From assembly GCA_034509755.1 (NCBI GenBank), contig CM067555.1, positions 3,976,142-4,040,141 of the forward strand: a DNA stretch of 64,000 nucleotides, in the 5' to 3' direction. Below, piece after piece: positions 21,832 to 32,856 of the stretch. Under the pieces are notes generated by a model. The model saw only the letters and a program-made list of their open reading frames with translations. It made no database searches and had not been told where the DNA came from. Numbering within the stretch: position 1 is the stretch's first letter; each line of letters begins with the position of its first letter. A program made the translations under genes and the position numbers. The DNA comes from Anisodus tanguticus (Eukaryota; Streptophyta; Magnoliopsida; Solanales; Solanaceae).

Positions 21832-22050
21832 TATTGGGATCAAATTGTGTAATCGAAAACCCGAAAGATTTAGCCTTTCCACCATTGAACTGTTTGAGCT
21901 GCACTTAATGCTATGCCAAGAACAGAAATCAGAGCTATACAGATCCCAATCATGTATTGCTAACTCTTTGACAATTACTTCCAAAATGGCTTGTTCATGA
22001 AGAGCCTTTGAACTCCCAAGTTGAGACATTAACAACAACCCAACCAACAA
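21832..22050 (-). pseudogene. LRR receptor-like kinase N-terminal fragment (PXC3-like)
   Basis: A minus-strand frame opens MLVGLLLMSQLGSSKALHEQ, a plausible signal peptide. It continues AILEVIVKELAIHDWDLYSS, DFCSWHSIKCSSNSSMVERL and NLSGFRLHN. The pattern 'acidic-rich start, W, CxW..xKC, V..L-L-S-G' is the plant LRRNT domain plus the first LRR cap. The wording is close to the N terminus of the PXC3-type receptor kinase (At2g41820 group). Nothing after the first LRR cap follows, and the frame ends at a stop within 7 codons. It is a captured or left-over gene fragment, not a gene. Confidence 0.6.
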
Positions 22051-22230
22051 AATTTACCATTTTTAGGTTGTTTTCAAGAAAATCTTTAATTTCTCCCTCT
22101 ATTTCCCCAAATGACACAATCAACAAGTTATCAAGGGTTTAGAAAGAAAAAGATGCAAACTTGAAACATCTCCAAGAAAATATGCAAAATCCAAATGTGT
22201 TTTTTATGTTTTCCAAATGTTTACTCTCCA

Positions 22231-22492
22231 TGAAAAGTTGGGGAGACTATTACTGATCCAAAAACTAATGATACTTACCTTCTCACCAAGGAAACGGGTT
22301 ATTACAATGATGGATTCTGCCGTATTTACAGTGGTCTGTATTCAAAATTTATGGGGAACTTGATCCCTTCTGACCATGTCACTTTGAAGATCATCAACAA
22401 GAACCTATATGAAAATGAATGTAACAAGCTTCAACTACATGGATTGTTATGCGTTTCGTTGCCCTATATGTCACAAGGATCACTTGGCTATC
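22231..22492 (+). other. Coding-like open stretch, unidentified
   Basis: About 80 codons without a stop after a TGA, beginning KVGETITDPKTNDTYLLTKE. Downstream come GYYNDGFCRIYSGLYSKFMG and NECNKLQLHGLLCVSLPYM. Composition looks protein-like rather than random, but there is no start codon and I do not recognise the family. It lies between the LRR-kinase fragment and the F-box remnant and may belong to either or to neither. Confidence 0.3.
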
Positions 22493-22699
22493 AATGCTAA
22501 TAATTTTAGTCGATTAACTTTCTCTTATGTTTGATAGCCTCATGGAACCTCCTCTGCGTAACCTAGAGTGTGTTTGATGAGATCATTGTATGACTATCGG
22601 TGAAATCCATTTTGTAATTTCGGTGCATTGCAAAGCCTTGACTTGATTTGACCTCTCTACCCCTCAATTCATCAAAACCCATTTCAGAATATACACCCA

Positions 22700-23677
22700 A
22701 AGGAAGGAACAAACCCACCATAAGCTTATATCTGATGGATCGAAAATTGAACGTTGTGATCTTAAATTTCATTTTACTGAGCCTCACACTTCATTACTTG
22801 ACTTGTATAATCCCCTGAAAACAAGTGACATGAATGCACGTATAACTTTCCTAGGCTCTACTTGATACCAAGGGATATTGTAATTCTCTTGTTTCCACTA
22901 GAAAGTCCAAGTTATTACCTGATCTTAAACCTACAGTCGGGGACTTCCCCAAAGCATATGGTTTTGGATATGTTGATGCTGAGGATGATTATAAGATCCT
23001 CGGTATTTTTAAAGATTATAAAACTCTTCAGTTTCAGGTCAAACTTTATAGTCTAAAAAGTGATTCATAGAGAAATTTGGATGGTAATTCTCCCATTGAG
23101 TTGTCAGCTAGTTCGAGTTCTTCAGGATTGTTTTTAATGGCAAACTCCATTGGTTTTCAAGGAAGATGAGTAATTCTGGGGTGTTTATCAAAATTTTTGA
23201 TTTGGCTAAACAGGAATGGGGTAATATGGGGCTGCCAGAGAGCACCATACCAGTTCTCTCTAACCCTTTCTTAGAAGAAATTTCTTGGCTGCAAGTCTTG
23301 GATGGGAAACTTTCTCTACTTATTGATTATGTGGGGATTATGCAGCATGCAGATATTTGGATTATGACAGAGTATGCAGTTAAAGGATCTTGGAAAGAGA
23401 TGTTTAATATCTATCTTTAGGGCCTTTACGGCAAGGAACTGCGTACACCATTCGCATATTTTTGTCATCTAAAGGTCAGCTTCTGCTTGTGCTTGAAAAG
23501 ACATTTATGATACACAATGATGATTACGCCCTATATTATCCAAACCTTATTAACTTTTATCACGATGATGATGATGATGTAGATTTTGTTGGTGAAATCT
23601 ACAATGAGAGCTTAGTTTCTCCTTTCTTGGGAAGGTACTTACGGTTAGCACACGGTAATTATGGGGCAATCTCATAA
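22700..23677 (+). pseudogene. F-box associated (FBA) domain gene remnant
   Basis: Plant F-box proteins recruit targets to SCF ubiquitin ligases; the C-terminal FBA half binds the target. The remnant reads KLISDGSKIERCDLKFHF at about 22720 and, after a frame change, STRKSKLLPDLKPTVGDFPK at about 22900. Next come YGFGYVDAEDDYKILGIF and VKLYSLKSDS with a TAG where Trp is expected (23068). Then follow IFDLAKQEWGNMGLPES at about 23190, LGCKSWMG/LQVLDGKLSLLIDYV at about 23290, and DIWIMTEYAVKGSWKEMFNI at about 23350-23418. A tail with a run of Asp codons sits near 23565-23585. At least three frameshifts or stops and no F-box N terminus: a pseudogene. Copia element 1 begins immediately downstream. 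Confidence 0.75.
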
Positions 23678-23689
23678 TTACCTCCATTC

Positions 23690-23853
23690 ATTACTATTAA
23701 TTGATTATGTAATATTTTGTAATTAAGTAGTATCTTATAATTTAGGTAAGGTAGATTAGTCTTCCATAAGACAAATGATATTATACTTGTATATATTGTA
23801 CTATTGGAAAGAACATTAATCAAGGAATCAATTTTCAATATGTTATCAATAGC
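23690..23853 (+). repeat. Copia 1 5' LTR remnant and primer-binding site
   Basis: AT-rich LTR-like DNA containing GTAATATTTTGTAATTAAG and a TATATATTGTA stretch resembles the 240-bp LTR at 58254-58493. It is followed by TGTTATCAATAGC (23841-23853), a decayed version of the TGGTATCAGGAGC primer site at 58494. The left LTR end is not certain. Confidence 0.5.
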
Positions 23854-24153
23854 CTAAAATTCCTTGCCCTAAATTTTTTGAAATTCTCTCGACTACTTCT
23901 CCTAAGTTGTCATTAACAAAATCAACACTCTCTTTTTTCTCCAATTACCTTGTTTCTCGACCAAACCAATTAAGAACCCTAATTATAAAACCACTTCCTA
24001 AACCCTAAACTCCTCTACTACAAACCCTAGCCGACAAATATACTCCCAACCTCGGCTACAATATTTCCCTCTCCAAAAATTAGGGTTCTTTACTCTACTT
24101 CCCTCAAACCAAAACAATTTCTCTCTTTTCTTTGTTTAATTTCTAGAGAAACT

Positions 24154-25236
24154 ATGGCCGAAAAATAAACTTTTCATCATGCTCTTGCCGTAAATAATAT
24201 CAAGAACTTTATCTCCATAACACTTGAAATGGAGAAAAGGCAATACACCTTTTGGGCAGAATTGTTCAAAATTCATTGTCGCGCTTATGAGGTCATAGAC
24301 CATATCATCCTGTCCGAGTCATCGTCGGATACCACTACGGTGGACAAAAAGCTATGGTCCCGGTTAGATGCTATAGTCCTTCAATGAATTTATGGCACCA
24401 TATCAAATGATCTTCTACATACCATATTAGAGCCAAATTCTCGGCTCAACATGCATGTGAACGGTTGCAAAACATTTTTCAAGATAACAAAATTTCTAGG
24501 GCCATTTATCTTGAACACCAATTTACAAATGTTAAATTGGATTACTTTTCCAACATCTCAGCCTATTGTCAAGAATTAAAGATGCTTGCGGACCAATTGT
24601 CCAACGTTGGTTTGTCCGTAACAAATCAACGGTTAGTCCTTCAGTTGATTGCCGGATTGAATGAACAATATGATGGGGTTGCTACGTTCATTCAACAAAG
24701 TAATCCATTGCCCCTTTCTATAAGGCTCTTTCGAGGTTAATTCTCGAGGAAACAAGGAAGGCAAAACAGGCATCTTCTGGAGCATCCACCGCTGACAGCG
24801 CTCTCGTCTCCACCAACTCATTTCCCACAAATTTGGAGACCCAAAATTCTGGATCAGGGGGCAATAATAATTGTCAAAATAATGGCCAAAACGGGGTTCC
24901 AATCGTAACAATAACAAAGGGAAAAATAATGGTGGAAAGGGACGAGGCTGTGGCAGTGGCCAACCCGTCGGCAGCAGTGGCGTCCAAGCAATAAACGGTA
25001 ATCAGTGGAGGCAGTACCCACCGTGGGCCTGGGCCCCACAGTGGGCTGCCCCGCCATGTCTGTACCCTACTTATTCATGGCCAGGCCTCCACCTTCAACT
25101 CGCCAACCCGAAATTCTAGGGTCTCGTCCCCAACATGCATTTCCGACTCAGGCACCATCTTCAGTAGGCTATGCACCCACTGACATTAAACAGGCCATGA
25201 ATAACATGCATCTATGTTTTCCCGATGAGTCATGGT
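24154..25236 (+). pseudogene. Copia 1 gag remnant
   Basis: Starts ATGGCCGAAAAATAA at 24154, so a stop follows three codons. It continues as gag text: FWAELFKIHCRAYEVIDHI at about 24257, ISNDLLHTILEPNS at about 24404, then after a frameshift NISAYCQELKMLADQLSNV at about 24555 and VLQLIAGLNEQYDGVATFIQ at about 24635. A Gly/Asn/Gln-rich RNA-binding tail occupies 24850-25060. It matches the gag at 58637 of copia element 2. Confidence 0.75.
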
Positions 25237-28110
25237 AAATGGACATAGGGGCTACATCACACATGACGGCATCTCAAGGTAATCTCTCATCTTATTGTAA
25301 TATGAGCAATAATAAAAATATTATTGTCGGCAGTGGGCAAGAAATTCTAATTCGTGGTATTGGTCAGGTAATACTACCCTCTCCACACCCACCTTTACAC
25401 TTGAAAACCGTCTTACATGTACCAAATCTAATTAAAAACCTGATCTATGTTAGAGTTTTACAATTGACAATAATGTTTTTTGTAAATTTTGATCAATTTG
25501 GCTTTTCTGTGAAGGATTTTCAGATAGTGATGCCACTCATGAGATGCAATAGCATGGGGGGCTTATATCCCATTACCTCTGTTTCCAAAAATAGCATGAA
25601 CAAACCATCAACATTTGCTGTCATTTCTCCTACTCTATGGCACAATCGTTTGGAACATCCAGGAGCAAAAATTTTTAGTAATTTTAGAAAGAATAATTTG
25701 GTTTTGTGTAATAAACTTTTGGACTCTTTTGTTTGCCAATCTTGCGTGTTTGGTAAACATATTAAGCTTCCTTTTGCCTCTTCTAATTCTCATACTTATA
25801 TGTCATTTGATATTTTGCATTGTGATTTGTGGACATCACCCGTTTTGAGTTCTGCGGGTCATAAATACTATATGCTCATTCTAGATGATTATTCGAATTT
25901 TTTGTGGACTTTTCCATTGGGACATAAATCACAAACATCCACCATTTTAAAATAATTTAGTGTTTTTATCAACACTCAATTTGGCAAAAGCATTAAAAGT
26001 TTTCAATGTGACAAGGGGGGGGGGAATTCATAAATGCTCATTTTAATGATTTCTATCACAAAAATGGATTGTTTTTGCGTCTTTCGTGTCCACACACTTC
26101 ACCACATAATGGGAAAGTCGAAAGAAAAATTCGAACGATTAATAATATGATTCGCTCTCTTCTTGTGCATTCTTCCACACCACCAAAGTTTTGGCACCAT
26201 GCACTTCAAATGGCTACCTACCTTTTAAATAATCTTCCTAGTAAATTGCTATCCAGTGTGTCTCCTACACAAGTGTTATATCATCATCTCCCGTCTGTTA
26301 CACATTTAAGGGTGTTTGGATGTTTGTGTTATCCTTTGTTTCCATCTACTTCCATTAACAAATTGCAAGCTCGGTCTACTCCATGTGTGTTTTTGGGATG
26401 CACATAAAAATATAGGAGATATAAATATTATGATTTGATTAATGGAAAAATAATTGCCTGTCGTCATGTGATTTTTGATGAGTCTAAATTCCCGTTTGCT
26501 AAATCTCATGTGGCATCCTCACCTTCATATGATATTTGGATAACAGACTACATCCGATTTTACACCACCATGTATATACCCAATCACATGTGGAACCACC
26601 TCCCCAAAATAACTAACATGTTTCGGCCCATCCACAAAATGAGGCTGGACCAGAGACCACAACCGAGTTGCCGAGGGTCTCGGCCCAGTCCTGTTCTAGT
26701 GGCGGGCAGACCAAAGTGGGAGAGCCCACTGCTCCCTTACTTACATCTGTAAACCAACCCAACACCGGCCATCACACTCCCCCTCGGCCTATTACCATTC
26801 CCGAACAGCCCCGGACCATTGAAACCCGTGCTATGCACGGGATCTTTAGGCCCAAACGTTAGTTTAACCTACTATCCACAAAACAACCATCACCTATACC
26901 AAAAATCCCAAAGCGGCCTTGTTCGACCCGAATTGGAAAGCTGCCATGTTAGACGAATTTAATGCTCTTATTAATAATAAGACGTGAGAATTGGTACCAC
27001 ACCCGTCTAATGTGAATGTCATCGATCTATGTGGATTTTTTGTCATAAGAAGAATTCTGACTGTTTTTTTTTTTTTTGCGAGATACAAAGCTCGTCTTAT
27101 TAGTGATAGAAGGTCTCAGCAGGTTGGGGTCGATTGTGGTGAAACGTTCAGTCCGGTAGTTAAGCTAGCAATTATCCGGACGGTTCTCAGTCTGGCTCTT
27201 TCCAAATCTTGGTCCATTCATCAGTTGGATGTTAAAAATGTATTCTTACATGGCCACTTACAGGAAACAATGTACATGCATCAACCATTGGGTTTCTGAG
27301 ACTATTCACATCCAGTTCATGTTTGCATGTTGAAAAAATCCTTATATGGTTTGAAATAAGCTCTTAGGGCATGGTATAGCCGTTTTTCAGGATTCGTTTC
27401 CAAGTTGGGGTTCTCTCACAGCAAGTCTGATTAGTCGTTGTTCATTTATCGGAAGGGTGCTGACATGGCCTATATACATATGTATGTTGATGATATTATT
27501 CTCACAGCATCATCCACTTCACTTCGCCAGTCTATCATGTCTCTTCTTGCAACAGAATTTGCAATAAAAGACTTGGGTACATTGAATTATTTTCTTGGCA
27601 TTGCAGTCACCCAATATGCAGGTGATCTATTTCTGAGTCAAAAGAAATATGCCGACGAAATAATTGAAAAAACAGGAATGTCTTCCTGCAAACCATCACA
27701 TACACCAGTTGACACAAAGGCGAAATTGAGTAACACAGCTAGTACTCTATATAGTGATCCAAAACTTTATCGAACCCTTGCAGGAGCCTTACAGGATCTG
27801 ACTTTTACGAGACCCGATATTTCCTATGCGGTTCAGCAAGTTTGTTTACACATGAATGATCCGAAGGATGAGCATATGAGGCTATAAAAAGAATTCTGCG
27901 GTATGTGAAAGGTACTCTCTATTTCGACCTCCATCTGTATAAGTCCTCCATCAAGCATCTTTCAGCCTACATAGATACAGATTGGGTGGCTGCCCGGACA
28001 CACGACGTTCCACTTCCGGTTATTGTGTGTTCTTGGAGGACAATCTTGTTTCATGGTCGTCTAAACAACAATCCACATTTTCTTGGTCTAGTGCTGAGGC
28101 AGAATACAGA
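25236..28110 (+). pseudogene. Copia 1 pol remnant: protease, integrase, RT, RNase H
   Basis: Protease motif W-(stop)-MDIGATSHMT at about 25236, with the catalytic DSG changed to DIG. GAG-pre-integrase zinc motif LWHNRLEHPG..CQSCVFGKH at 25636-25765. Integrase core FDILHCDLW (25809), a G-run in place of CDNGGEF near 26012-26024, and CPHTSPHNGKVERKIRTI at about 26089. RT conserved motifs SIHQLDVKNVFLHGHLQE at about 27215 and the catalytic MYVDDIILTAS at 27480-27512. RNase H RTLAGALQDLTFTRPDISY at about 27771 and WSSAEAEYR ending at 28110. Stops at 25953, 26407, 27298, 27358 and 27885 interrupt it. A normal element would encode one polyprotein of about 1300-1450 residues. Confidence 0.85.
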
Positions 28111-30100
28111 TGTCATGACCCAAATTGTAGGGCCATGACGGGTACCCGGATATCACCCACCGGGTACCGCTAATCGTACATCCAACACCTAATTATAATT
28201 AAATACGGACTAAGCCAAAAGACCAGTATATGAAATTATTTATCCAGAAAAACTAACTTATATATATACATACTCATACCAAGGCCGACAAGGCCATACA
28301 AGTCTACTACACACAGGGCACCTGTCTACAAGCCTCTAAAGAGTACATGACATCACAAGGACGGGACATGACCCCACCATAACCATATGCGTATGCAAAA
28401 ATACTGTACCACGACTAGACTGCAACTCTGAAACAAATAGAGTGCTCCAACATCAACTAAACCAGCAACCTACTAGCGTGAACCGTCACTCTCTTTCACT
28501 GAACATGCGGGCATGAAACGCAGCGTCCACCGACAAAAGGGACGTCAGTACGACTGATGTACTGAGTATGTTAGGCATGAATAATATCATAACATGGATA
28601 TACCAATAACTAAAACTAAAACAACTTACCAGCAGTAATTGCCTCTGAGGGCCCTAATACACATGCCTAGATATTATGCACAATGCAATATACATATCCA
28701 TCAGCCTCATCGGGCATCTTCCTTACCATAACAGCCTCTGTGGGCATCATATCATATAATAATTAATGAATGTATACATGATGCAAATGTGTTATACTAA
28801 TGGCCACACAGACATCCTCTCATAACTGGCTCTGTGGGCATCAGGTTATATCGGCCACACGGGCATGCCACACAGGCTTCAATATTGGCCTCTTAAGGCT
28901 CTTTTGTGATAGTCTGTACCAGCTACATGTGGTGTGCGTATATAACGTCTTTCCCTTTTTCTCATTCCCCATACATATATATATACAATATTTACCATAT
29001 AGTAGTGTGCATAACACAAGTGGGTCCAGGGTAATATATGAATGTAATGCAAATGAATATACATGAATAGAATTAAAATACCATGAGTGACATAATATCC
29101 TAGCACCTTTGGCTAACACTTTGAATTTCAACATCTTTTTTGTATGCCTCAATAAGGACTTAGGAACATATTTAGACATGCTTTTAGCATAGGAATCAAT
29201 AACATGAATTTTCTTAACTTCTAGGAGTAGAATAAATTATGGAGCAATATCACGGTTATACTTCGTTACATGGAACATGCCAAAAGAAAGAAATAATTTG
29301 TCTTAACATACCTTGAATCCAAGCTTAATAATTCAAAATTGCACTTAAAATGGAAACTTCCATTTATTGTTGTTGGACGTTAGTAAGCAAGTTCCCTCTA
29401 ATTGATTTTTTCTCTAATTCGTCGTGAGCAGAGGGGCATTTAGCCAAGTGATTAGTATAGGAGAGTATTTTTTGTATAGGAATTCGCTTGGCCAGTGAAG
29501 CAGCAAATGACTCCACACCTATTAACTACTGAGAACGAAATAACACTAATAGAAATGAAATTGAAATGCTGAACGAAAATGAAATCTCAAACCAATATGT
29601 ATATTCCCCAAAGTGGAACCCAAAATGATTGCTCATAATCATATTCCCCACTAACTACTAAATAAATCCCACTTTAATCCTAATGCATGACACCTCTACG
29701 TACATGCATTTTAAAATGGTTTCGTGGCTCACACTTTCACACCACACATGTATCATACCCCGCAATTAATCAATTATACACATAATTAATTTGTGATCTC
29801 AATTCACTTAAATGTCAATAATTTATGAGACCTTCATATAATCAATGTCATAATTTATGTGATATGACACTATTCCATAACCTCTTTGGGGATACACAAC
29901 TATTTTTATTAATCCCCATCGTCACACTTGGTACGTCCAAAATTATTTCGGAATTTTATCCTTTTTATATATTAATCTCTTTATTAGCATACGTAAATAT
30001 AACATAAATTTTCCCAACGCTCGAGTCTATTTACACACGCCTAGCGATTTTACATACGCCTAGCGGTTCAAACCGTGACCCGAAAGTACGGGATGTTACA
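28111..30100 (-). repeat. Gypsy LTR (1990 bp, minus strand)
   Basis: On the plus strand it starts TGTCATGACCC and ends CGGGATGTTACA, i.e. minus-strand TGTAACATCCCG...GGGTCATGACA with TG..CA termini. A purine-rich tract (minus: AAGGGGTGAATGA) precedes it, as expected of a 3' LTR. Short 'ggcct/ggccaca..gggcat' repeats occupy 28640-28910. The internal reading frames are not genes. Confidence 0.8.
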
Positions 30101-30238
30101 TCATTCACCCCTTAGAAACATTTGTCCTCGAATGTTGGGGTGACATATCTAATCTCCATTACATAGCTCAAAAATACAACTACCTTCATACATCACACCT
30201 TCAAGCATTAATTATGATACCATGAGATAGAGCTCACC

Positions 30239-30480
30239 TTATGCTCCTTTTGGAATCTCGGCGTTGGTCTGGAATAGATATGGATACTTGTGCATCATTT
30301 CCTCTTCCGTCTCACATGTCATCTCTTCCACGTTCTTATTTCGCCACAAAACTTTTACATAGGCTACTTCTTTAATCTTCAACTTGCGGACTTGTCGATC
30401 TAAATAGCAACAGGAACCTCTCATACTCCCTTTCTGCACATCAGAGAATCGCCACCTTTGGCCAAAGAGTTCCTTCTGTC
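30239..30480 (-). pseudogene. Gypsy pol C terminus with chromodomain
   Basis: Minus-strand text DRQVRKLKIKEVAYVKVLWR, NKNVEEMTCETEEEMMHKYP and YLFQ is a chromodomain of the chromovirus integrase C terminus. The Trp of the usual 'ATWE' motif is replaced (MTCE). It compares with the plus-strand copy at 18745-18930. Only this end survives. Confidence 0.8.
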
Positions 30481-30500
30481 CCTCATAACAATCGTATTTT

Positions 30501-31807
30501 ATTTATCATCATCAAAATCATACTCAACCTACCATTTCACTAATAATATTCTGTAATACAACTTTCACAATTCTAATCAAATTCATACAACTTAGCTTTT
30601 AAAGGACTTGAATTTATGCTCAAGAATGCATCAGCTAAGATCTTTTAAATGCATTTAGATCCTGTGATCATTTAGTAGTGCTTTTCTAGGGAGAGAAAAA
30701 AAGCTTAGGAGAACATCTATTTGACTTGACCATTTCCTAGATCTAGTTCTAGTAGTCTTCCAGATAATTATAAGTGGTACCTTTGAGCATATTATTCAAA
30801 TGCAATAGGATAAAGGGTGTGCTTGGAATGGAGGAAACATTTAAAACGCTATTTTAAATTTTCTTATGTTTGATTAGTTAAAATTATTTACAAAATATTT
30901 TTGCTAGTAAAATAAGTACTCTAAAAATAAAAAATACGAGTTCTCTAATGGGAATAGAAAAAACAAATTCACAATTGTTATTCCAAGCTAATTGTCTTAT
31001 TCTCATCCCCACACTCCAACGCCTACCCCTTATCATCCCACCCCAGTAATCCCCGACCCCACCCCACCCGATAGTATTCCCTATATCATTCTAAATGGTT
31101 TTGTGATAATATTATTTATCTTACTAAATACTAAAAATATACAAAAAAATCACTTAGTTTCATGAAAAACATTTTCCTTCATACCAAACACAAGCGAAGT
31201 CTTTGTTTTTCTTTTAATATATGAGCTTAAGAAAAATATGAAGATAGCTTAAGAGACAATTGTTTTGGTATACATCTACAGTTATTTGGTATACTTTCTG
31301 TCCAATCTCAAACTCATAATTTAAACTGTCCCATGTTGCTCACTCAGGAAGATAGATGCATGACCATTGTTTTAATTGTATCACATTCATGCTTCTAAAC
31401 TAAAAGACCTAACCAAGTTATCAATATGACATATTGATATTCACAAACATCTAAAAAGTTGTTTAAATCAACTTGCTTTTGACAAAGAACTATAAGCGGC
31501 GGCGGATTCATGGTCCGACTAAACTCAATGTCTAGAGTCGAGTTCTATAAGTATGTGCGCAAAATAAGTATTGATAGAATTATGTATACATTTTTAGAAT
31601 TCTTAATCGCTGACTGATTATGAATGCTTGGTTTCACAACAAATCAGGCATATAATTCTTTTGTCCAAATGGCTATGCCTCGATCTAATTGGCTGAATGT
31701 GAGTGGTAAACAAATTTCCCCTTAAAAAAGAAGAAGGAAAAAGAGTGTTGGTATTGGCCTAATCATTGAATATAACTTGGGACCAATTTATCAAGTGATA
31801 GTATATA
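30501..31807. other. Intergenic DNA, no gene identified
   Basis: AT-rich with a pyrimidine-rich patch (CCCACCCCAGTAATCCCCGA) near 31038-31057. No coding, RNA or clear element termini seen. Confidence 0.45.
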
Positions 31808-32053
31808 ATTCCTCCCGATCAAAAAGAATATCCACTTAGTCATTATACATTCTTAAGGAAATACTAATTTTTAGATAAAAATAGATAATTTAATTAAAAT
31901 GGCTCTAATTAAATAGGTATAATTTAGTCATCTAACACTTAATAAGGGTAAATTTGAAAAAGTAAGATTAATTATTTCTTCATTTGGTAAGTGGACACTC
32001 CTTTTGAACTAAAAAACAAAGACTAAGTGAACATTTTTTTTATCGGGAGGAAG
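31808..32053. mobile_element. Stowaway-like MITE
   Basis: Left end ATTCCTCCCGATCAAAAAG after TA (31806-31807); right end TTTTATCGGGAGGAAG before TA (32054-32055). The termini are inverted repeats, and TA flanks fit a Tc1/mariner-type MITE. The interior shows the typical CACTTAGTCATT..AGACTAAGTG inner inverted repeat. Confidence 0.85.
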
Positions 32054-32328
32054 TAGTAATAGATCAGTGCTTCAGTTCATTTGATTTCTCATTGTTCCAA
32101 GAAAGCATTATTAGTCTATGAGTAAACTTATTGGCAAGCACTATGCCTTATCAATGGCGTTTCAGCCGTTATTTGTGCTTCTCAACTTATTATATACTCT
32201 TTTCCTGGTTTTGACTATAATTTTGAAATCAATTCTTTATTTGTAAGTCTAACTTCAGGTAAAGATGCACACTAGATTTAAGAGTGGAGGGTAACAACTG
32301 AATTCATTACTTTCGGACTCAAACTATA

Positions 32329-32465
32329 ACAACAACAACAACATATTCAATGAAATTTCACAACATAGGGTCTGGAGAGGGTAGAATATACACAGATCTT
32401 ACTTCCACCTTAGTAGGTAGAGTGACTGTTTCTGGGAGACCCTCGCTCAAGACAAAGCATAATCA
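32329..32465 (-). repeat. LINE 3' tail shared with Solanaceae SINEs
   Basis: The last 135 bp of the LINE (minus: GGGTCTCCCAGAAACAGTCA..GATCTGTGTATATTCTACCC..TCCAGACCC..ATGTTGTTGTTGTTG) match the tail seen at 34878-35010, 55160-55220 and, with a tRNA head, 38185-38345. Shared 3' ends of this kind let a SINE use a LINE's reverse transcriptase. Confidence 0.7.
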
Positions 32466-32856
32466 GGCAAAACAAGCAAAGCAAAACAAAGTGTGAGAAA
32501 ACGGTCAGACTCAGACGAGAAATTAAAGCATTGTGAACATGCAGATAGTAAAATCAAATATGCAATGGTAGCGCATACTAACAACAAGAAGCAATAGTAA
32601 CACAACTAAATAAGATAAATAAATTACATTAAAGAACACATAGCACCAGGAATCAAACTACAGGGTACTATAGAGCAATAATGCGCCTATAAGTGTGATA
32701 GGCTAATCGAGCCTACATTGATAACACTACACTCTCATTTTGTAAGCGTAAGTACGACTACGCTCGACTACCTACTACCCTTCTACCCTAATCACTGTCC
32801 TCCACAACCCCCTATCTAAGGTCATTTAAGTTGCACTTGCGCCATATCCCGTCTAA

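Larger units (their letters stand above)
23690..28110 (+). mobile_element. Ty1/copia element 1, decayed, 3' end cut by gypsy LTR
   Basis: The element runs from a short 5' LTR (about 23690-23840) and tRNA-Met-like primer site (23841-23853) through gag, protease, integrase and RT to RNase H, where it stops abruptly at 28110. At 28111 a gypsy LTR of opposite orientation begins. The same copia family occurs at 58254-61680. Numerous stops and frameshifts make it inactive. Confidence 0.85.
28111..30500 (-). mobile_element. Ty3/gypsy LTR and 3' pol end, minus strand
   Basis: A minus-strand gypsy remnant consisting of the chromodomain end of pol (30239-30480), a polypurine tract and the 3' LTR (28111-30100). 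The rest of the element is missing beyond about 30500. It inserted into the RNase H end of copia element 1, so it is younger than that copy. Confidence 0.8.

Noticed and set aside
28800..29180. Opposed frames of 75-112 codons
   Set aside because: They lie within the gypsy LTR and show no family motif.
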